Positions 33,801 through 42,800 of a DNA stretch of 64,000 bases are shown one piece after another. The position numbers and the translations under genes were made by a program. Positions within the stretch are counted from its first letter, which is position 1, and each line of letters opens with the position of its first letter. Source of the stretch: Asterias amurensis (lineage: Eukaryota > Echinodermata > Asteroidea > Forcipulatida > Asteriidae); NCBI RefSeq assembly GCF_032118995.1, contig NC_092659.1, forward strand, positions 10,333,177 to 10,397,176. The letters are read 5' to 3'. The notes under the pieces were generated by a model. That model was not told the DNA's origin, ran no database searches, and was given only the letters and a program-made list of their open reading frames with translations.

Positions 33801-36800
33801 TGAATAAGAGATCAAGCATCTTGAAATCAAGCATCTGAAAGGACACAGCTTGTGTGACAAGGGTGTTTTTTTATTCTCTCGCAACTTTGACAACCAATTG
33901 AGTCCAAATTTTCACAGGTTTGTTGTTTTATGCATATGTTGGGATACACCAAATGAGAATACTTGTCTTTGACAGTTAACAAAGGTGTCTAGCACCTTAA
34001 AGCCGGTTCATACTTCCTGTGACTGCAAGTGCGATACACATCTTTTACAACACATATTCACAAAGAATAGTTCGCACCACTTGATCTGTGTTCAACTCCT
34101 GCGAAACATTATCTGCGAAAATAGCAATGTGATGACAAAATTCACTTCGCAATCGCATTCGCAGGAAGTATGAACCGGGCTTAAAGGCAGTGGACACTTT
34201 TGGTCATTGTCAAAGACCAGTCTTCTCACTTGGTGTATTTCAACAAATGCACAAAATAACAAACCTGTGAAAATTTTAGCTTAATTGTTTGTCGAAGATG
34301 TGAGATAATAATAATTAAAGAAAAATCACCCTTGTCACACGAAGTTGTGTGCTTTAACGTGGTTGATTTGGAGACCTCAAATTCTAAATCTGAGGTCTCA
34401 AAATCAAATTTGTGGAAAATTACTTCTTTCTCGAAACTTCAGAGGGAGCCGTTTCTCACAACGTTTTATACTATCGACCTCTCCCCATTACTCGTTACCA
34501 AGAAAGGTGTTATGCTAACAATTAATTTGAGTAATTACCAATAGTGTCCACTGCCTTTAAGATAGTATATTACTTACAATTGACTTTATAATACAGGGAG
34601 ACTGGCGAAAGATCTCGCTAGTGGAAGTCACTTGGTTATATATTTAGAATCTTCACACAAGGGCTGTAACAAAACTGATTCCCAAGATGTTTTAACAGAG
34701 AGAAGACATCAGCGCTTTGGTTATATACAAAACCAGTGGGAACTTTATGTGATGATTGAAATTTTGCATGGTGTGGATAAGAATTATGAATAACAGTAAA
34801 CTTGCAGGTACAACCATTGAATAAATCTCTGTTGAGGGAGTGTTGGCTTTGAAAAGAGCCTGTTTGGGCACAACGTTTCGAACAACTCTTCAGGAGAAAG
34901 CCACTAGGACATTGCTAAGAAAACTAAGTCAAAATAAATGGAGATTAAATAGAAGCCCATGAACAACAGCTGTCATTTTGTTTGCAGATGGTATAAGTAG
35001 AATGACGATGAAGATGGCAGGCTTGCCCAGTATTCCTGTACAGCCAATATCTCCTGGACTAGCAGAGAGACTTCTGGGTAATATGACTGGTCGGATGGCT
35101 CCAAATGGTTGGCAAGGAGGATTAAATGCAACGTATTACATGGGGCGTAGAAATACAAGTAAGTTACCAATAACTGCTCAGTAGGTTTGACTCCTAAGCC
35201 CTTTTCACACTACGGTATTCACCTGGGGCAACCCTGGGCAATAACAACCGGGTCAACCCTGGGCAATAACAACCGGGTCAACCCTGGGCAATAACAACCG
35301 GGTCAACCCTGGGCAATAACAACCGGGTCAACCCTGGGCAATAACAACCGGGTCTTTCGTACTTGGATCAATTTTATCCCTGTGCTACCTCTGCAAATGG
35401 GCATACCCTGGGGGGGGGGGGGAATAGCCACTGACGCTCTGGAGTAGGGGCTGGTGGTTAAACCATGGGGTATTCTCTCTGTAATGTGCAACCAGAACCC
35501 CATGGTATAGAGACCTAGATAGGGAGAAGTGTGCCGGGTAACCATGGGGGTATAAACAAATCCTGGGCCTTCCACATGGATAAGATATACATTGTGAAAA
35601 GTGATTTAGTGATTTACCAAAAGTTGATCTATATTTTCAACGACCGTGGTCAAGACAATTGGCGCCTGAGACCAAGGATCCTGCTTTGCCTTTGTCATGT
35701 AAAATGGACCAGTGTTTATATGGAGTAAGGTACAATCTAAGTAAGATTTGAAACTTTGCATGGTGGAAATACGATATGGAATTTTTGCGGTAACACCATG
35801 TAATGAGTTGGGGTGGTTCCGAAAAGAACCGTTGGCTTTTCTCCAGAAGATGATCAGAGCATACTGATCGAAACCAAGAGTTGAAACCAACAGTTCTTTT
35901 CACAACCACCCATGCTCATTTTGAGATTGCATGGTGTTACCGCAAAACCTTTCCATATAAAGTACAATCTGCTGATTTTAATATGTTTTAAACAAACAAC
36001 TTTTCGAAAGGGCTGGAATATATTCATGGGTTCATATTCTAATTCTCCCGCAGAGAAATCCACATGGACTATTGAGCTTGATGTGAGTAACAGTATGAAG
36101 AAACAATCGGTTCAAGATGTAGTTACTACCATTACAGGAACACAAATGCCTGGTAAGGATATCATAACTAGATTGTATTACATCTAGACTACTTGGAACA
36201 CAATGCCCTTAGCTTTAGTTTCACTTTTAACTTACCACATTAAGTAATTAAAGTCACATTATGGCTGAGTGATTGACTGGATATAATAATATAATATAAT
36301 ATTGAAGTCTACATAGCGGACATATCTACCAAACAAGGTACTCAAGGCGCTGAGTTAATGTACAAACTTTAAGAAAGATAGGTTATTGCAGTGATGCATC
36401 CTGAGACCCAATTATTTAGCACCTTGTAAGGGTTTACAAGGGGCTACAGCGCATACAGCAACCACAGCCAGGAACACAGGGGCTAACCCAAACCATTTGA
36501 CTTGTTGGTTCAGTATCAAAATAAACTCTTACAAAACATAATTTATTTTATTGAGGACAATGGAAAAAACACACCAACAACTTCCAAACTTTTAAATTCA
36601 CATTTCATAGAAATGGACAGACACTACAAAATATGTATTGGAAATTACAAACCTACATGTACAGGGCTTTACATTCAATTCAAAATGTTGGATTGGATTG
36701 ATCCAATATTTAAGGATAAATTGTGTCACAGTGGGAATACAACAAGATAACCACTGGTTCCATTTCATCAGCTGATATTGTTCTTGTTTTGATAGTGCCA

Positions 36801-39800
36801 CAGAAAACGGAAAACACACTACAAAGTTTTGTGTGTTTATTTTGCATGTCTGGATCTTACTTTAAAGTGCATCTTGGCGAGATTTTGTCCAATGTCCCAG
36901 CAGGATATTTTTAATACATTTGTCTGTTAAACCTGTTACTGAAGCAAAGTGTTTGGATATGGAAACATTGTGACTTCATACCCATGCTTGCAAGAATAAA
37001 CTGTAAAATGCTTCAACTTAAAAAGCCTGATGTGTTTCTTATACTTCCCGTTTACATGTTAACATCAAAGCTCAGGGGACAAATCCTAGGAATGGAATAA
37101 ACTCCCAGTTTACATCAGAGCTTCTCTGTCCATACAGACAATAACAAAACCCTTTAAAACCTTCCTCTTTTCTATTTCTGTCTAGCTTCTGTTGAGGTTC
37201 TAGGTTTCTGTGAAGCGCTTTGATCTTTTTGAAGGCGCTATATTAATACTCATTATTATTATTGTTACTGTTATTATTGTTATTATTATTATTATTATTA
37301 TTATTGTTATTATTATTATGTATTATAGATGAATACATTATCCTTGGTGGTCATTTCCCAAGCATGATGCCAGCCATGATTGTTCCAGGAATGACCTCGA
37401 TGACCCCAGGTCATGGGTCAACATCAATGATGATGGAAACAGCTTCAGCGTTGAGTAGTATGCTTGCTGATGGATGGAGACCACAACGTACTATAAAGTT
37501 AGGGATATGGGGAGGCGGGGACGTCGGCCATGCTGGCTCCATGGAGTGGATGGAAGAGCATCGGGATATATTGAGTCAAAGAGCTGTATCTTATATTGAT
37601 TTGGATTCAATGATGGGTGATGATGGTACAGTCAAAGCACAAGCATCTCCTCTTCTAACAGGTGTTATCATGAAAGCAGCTTCTATGGTCAGTTATTAAG
37701 AAAAACAATAATCATAATAATAATAGCATCAAGTTCTTATGTAGCGCATTTCACAATAGCCTTGTCAATGCGCTTTACATTAGTGCCCTGGTCATTGAGC
37801 CAAAAGACTGTATTGAATATGAAGTCATTGTTCAATTATATGACCCACAAGATGGCGTTTGTGTGCGCGTGTGCGTGCGTGTGTGCGTGCGTGTGTGCGT
37901 GCGTGTGTGCGTGCGTGTGTGCGTGCATGTGCCGTATAAATCAAACCGGGAATGTTGCGTGCTGCGTGCTTCGATGATGTACGCGTTTGGACGCACAAAT
38001 GGTTTTCCCTACAAGATGGCGACTTTTCATAGCAAAAAGGGGTTATTCAATACAATCTATACCTTTCCTTTTTAATCTTTCTCAGCTCACTGTGGAGTAC
38101 AGTATACAACCTGGGCAACCATAGTACTCCAAAGGCTTTTTCATACTCAATATCATCCTCTCCGTAGGTACCCATTTATACCCCTGAGTAAAAAGAAGCT
38201 TTTATAGTATGGTATCTTGCTCAATGACACAAGTGTCGGGGTCTTGACCCAAACCCATGGTTTGGTGACTTAGCAGTACCAGCAGTACTTGAATTCCATA
38301 CTCTTAACCACTCTGCTCTGCCATAAAACAAAATACTCTGTCAAATAGCCCTGGTGGCCTTACACTCTTGTATTGTACTACAGTGACGTCCTGGACATCA
38401 GGGTACATTTCTGGGGCGGAAAATTTTCACAGCTTCATAACTCAAATCTTACCTGCAAGAAAGCACCAATTTCAACAGATTCACATTCCATGGCAGCATA
38501 TGTTTTTCTGCGGTGGGTTTTGATCGTAAGTTTTTCTTCACAAATCCGTCATTTTCATGAAATAATGCAGCTCCCAACGTTAAGGAATTCCATTTTTTGT
38601 TCGTACTCTCACAGTCTGCCGTGTGTACGCAAGACACACAACACGCAAATTTTGAAGTGTGTTGCGTATTAACGCTGTGCAGTGAAGATATGGTGACCAA
38701 GAATTAATGCATCTAACCTTGCATCATGCGTCTTGCACGCGAATGTATACGCGTACGCACGACAACAGACAACACTGTGAGAAAACGATCAAAACAGGAA
38801 TTGTTTTACGTTGGGAGCTGCATTATTTCACGAAAATGACGGATTTGTGAGGAAAATATGAGGACCAAAACCCACCGCAGAAAAATGTATGCCGCCATGG
38901 AATGTGAATCTATTGAAACTGGTGCTTTCTTGCAGGTAAGATTTGAGTTATGAAGCTGTGAAATGTTTCCGCCCCAGAAACGGGCCTCAATAGTTAGGAC
39001 TCTGTATCTGTGTACAGAGGAAGAGTCCTATAAAGGGCTGTCTGTCAAAATACCTGGATGGTAGATAAGCCCTAAGTAGGACTCTTCCTCTGTGCTGTGC
39101 ACAGATACAGCGTCCTACATAATAGCCCCGTGTCTGGGCTGGAAAACTTTCAAAGCTTCATAACTCAAATCTTACCTGCAAAAAGCCACTAATTTCAACA
39201 GATTTACATTCAATGGCAGCATACATTTATCTGCGGTGGGTTTTGGTCGCGAAATTCCTTACAAATTTGAGATTTTCGTGAAATAATACAGATTTGTGAG
39301 GGATATGTATGTTGACCAAAACCCACCGCAGAAAAATGTATGCTGCCATTGAATGTAAATGTGTTGAAATTAGTGGCTTCTTGCAGGTAAGATTCGAGTT
39401 ATGAAGCTGTGAAAATTTTCCGCCCCAGAAATGGACCCTGATATCCAGGACGTCACTGTAGTACATGTATAATACAAAAGTGTATTGGCCGCGAGGGCTA
39501 GACATGCTAGATATCAGATAAACTTTCCACTACTCATTTAATCAATGCACTGGCGCCAGACTACAGAAGTAAATGGGAGTAAACATAGAGCATGAACATG
39601 TACATGTACATGTGTGTACTTTGGTTAATTTGGACACCGTGTCTGAGCTTCTATTTTTAGCATTAGTGCAGAGTGGTGTTATGTGTAAACCATGTGTTAA
39701 CTGTTATTGCTACAAATATTTAATATCTAGATTTCTAAATAGTCTTTGATTATAATGAATGGGTTTATATTTCTGTTTGTATTTGTAGTTGGAGTTATCT

Positions 39801-42800
39801 GATGATATACAGCCTGGTATGTTGAATGGCATTGGTGACCATGTAGCATTTTCCAATATGCTTGGTATACCATCGGCAAGACTACATGCTTCACATAGTG
39901 ATATGTCACAGGTAACTAACACCTGTTTCAGTCAGGTGCTCCAGAGTCGCGCCGAACCAAATTCTGAATTAACCACATAACAAGTTTGATGTCTGAATCA
40001 GTTGGGGGCGTCTGGACGCGCTACAAGTCGAAAGATTGACTGTTGCAGGAACGACTCTGGAGCGCCTTGGTTTCAGACGTCGACCTTGTCTTGAGCCGAG
40101 CTAATGTAAATGTTATGTTAAAGATGCTATGTCAGATTTTTGGCCCCAAACATTAAAAGGTAGACTCTTTTGAGTGAATGGTATTTCAAAGAGTATCACC
40201 CGCTCTAACGAAAAATAGTTGAACTTTTACTTTTAATGGTCAGGAACCATGACAACAATTTGAAACATTTCCTATAAGACACATAAGAATTTGGTCACGT
40301 GATATGTTGTCGGGATCCCAACAAAAACTAATTTTGAGCACTTTATTTCACTGCTACTAATAATTGGCAGACTTTGTCGAGCAATGGCTCAAATGAAAGC
40401 TTGTAACTTTCTTGACCCCATCAAAATACCTGTTGAATTTTAAGACAAAATTTTGGGGTCAAATTGGCCAAAAATCTGACATAGCATCTTTAACTTCCCC
40501 TGTCTGAAACAAAAAGTTATTTGGGTCGACCTAGAGTCGCTCTTAGTCTATTTGGTTCAGCGCGACTCTGGTGCGCCTGTCTGAAATGAGTGTGAGTCCA
40601 TTTAATAGTAGCCGGCTTATTAGAACACTGTGGATCCAGTTTCATCCAATGCCATCATTACAGTAATATCTTGATCGAGCCATTTTGAGAGTCAGTTCCC
40701 CAATGTTGAAACTATGTTGAGGTGACAAGTGTCATATATGTAAACGGGCAAACGTGCGAAATGTCATTGCAATCTGTCAATACACCTTTTGGTTGTGATA
40801 TAAACACGAATTTGATTATAATTTTGAGTTAACACTTTGTAGTTTTTGGTAGTTGTTAAAACAAACAGTGATTTTTTGTTTGCAATTGCATTTCAACCAT
40901 TGACAAAACTTGTGAGTCCTGGGCAGGCCTATACCCAGTATCGCTGACCAGGGCTACACAACACTGCAAACAATTAACCATTTTGATGGAGACTTGTTTT
41001 AATACTGGGATTTAAATATTGTGTGTATTTTTCAGATGCCTACCCCGTCTGCAAGTCAGTCCATGTATATGTCTGTAACTAAGCTAGCTACACAGACTGT
41101 TCTTCTGTTAGCAGACAGTGATGTCATACCATTTGACACTGTTGCTATGGGTGACATGTTAATGGGCTATGTTGGCACCTTAGAGTCTAAGATGGGAGAT
41201 GTTTTAGTACTCAGTAATATGACCATGGGTAAGTAACAGCTTTTAGAACCTTCAGATAATTAGACTTAATAAAATTTATAATAATGATAATAGTAACACC
41301 ATTTATATAGCGCCTTTTCCAAAGAGGGCAAAGCGTTCAGAGAATGACAAGCAAAAAACACAGAACAATGGGAATGCAATCAAACACCAAGAGGAAAACA
41401 GCGACTAGGCAAAACTTGCATCATTTAGTCAAGAAAGTCCCGCGAAAAGCCGGTCTCTTTTTGACTAGAACTGCAGGCCAAGCAAGGCTAGATTTACTGA
41501 ATGTTTTTAGTGACCCTTTAAACACGGTAATAGAACTAGAACTTTGAATGGATTTTGTATTGGATATGGACATTGTATACATGATTCAATTGAATGAAAG
41601 ACTGAGAAAGAATTGTGTTTTTTAGAAATGTTTATATAATTATTTTGTAGCCTTTATTTGGTAGCAAAAATGTTACTACATGTAGGCCTACATGTATAAC
41701 TGAAATGTGCATAAATGCCTTCACCTGATGTACATGAGTTTGTCATTGTACTTGTAACATTTTCAAGGGTCCAAGTACGCCAGATAAATGTAGATGATTC
41801 TTGATTCATTTCTTGATTCTTTTCTCCATTTCTTTCTTATGTAGATAACCTAAAGGCAGCTGTTTCAGACTTCATGGATGAATCTAGGAATATGCAAAGC
41901 ATGATGGTTGATGAGTCTATGATGGAGTCTTCTGTTACCATGATGATGGTAAACCATAGATTGATGTATATGGAGAGGGCATTTGTTGGCATGGATCCCA
42001 GTGGCACAATGACGTAAGTAATGATTGTTGATGTGTAACTTTTCAAGCCTTGTCTACTTGCATCAAGCCTTTCTTGTCTAAAAGGTCATGTGTTGTGACA
42101 GAAAATGTTGTTTGTGTTACCCTTGCCATTAAGGCTCTGCTTACTGTAAGCAAAGAATTGGAAGCAGGGAATTCCGGGCATAAATCAATTGAATTTCACA
42201 ATTTAGCTGGGAATTTGGGCCTTTGCATGTGTGTACTCCACGTTACTAGGCATTCTTCTCTTACACAGCTAGCGCAGAAAATTGACACTTGCAAAGTAAG
42301 CGGTGAATGGTGATTGTAAGCGCAACATTTGGCAGTAAGCATAGCCATGAAAATTGGGCCCAGACCTTTTGACCATGAGGGTGTGCTGGAATCACAGATT
42401 TACTCACCACATGAATGCATCGGTAAACTATTAATCTGTCATCCTCAATAGTGCCACAAGAGCACAAAGGTCTGGAATTAAGGATAACTAATAATCCAGG
42501 GTGAAAGGGAGATTTTAAGCATAATTCCAGTATTTGTTTGGATTCAAACTCTGGTGTTTCTGATAAGCAGAGTGTGGGTTTGAGTCCCATTTGTGATAGT
42601 GTGTCCTTAAGCAAGACACTTAACCATGATGCGTCGTCCTTCAGATGGGACATAAAGCTGTTGGTTCAGTGTGTTGTGTAATGCATGTAAAAGAACCCAG
42701 TGCACTTAACAGAAAGAGAAGGGTCAGCCCTGGTGTTTCTAGCTGGATTGGCATCATATCAACGGTGCTATGTGAAAGGAGTAGGTCTCATAATTCAAAC

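Noticed and set aside
37262..37328. Poly-leucine N-terminal extension of the 37329 exon
   Set aside because: The leucine codons are a TTA/TTG microsatellite upstream of a clear acceptor, and the protein alignment begins at DEYIILGGH.
39912..41035. A missing exon with the last zinc His between coding exons 8 and 9
   Set aside because: The interval is almost fully explained by two nested MITEs, and exons 8 and 9 join in phase 0. RNA data could still overturn this.
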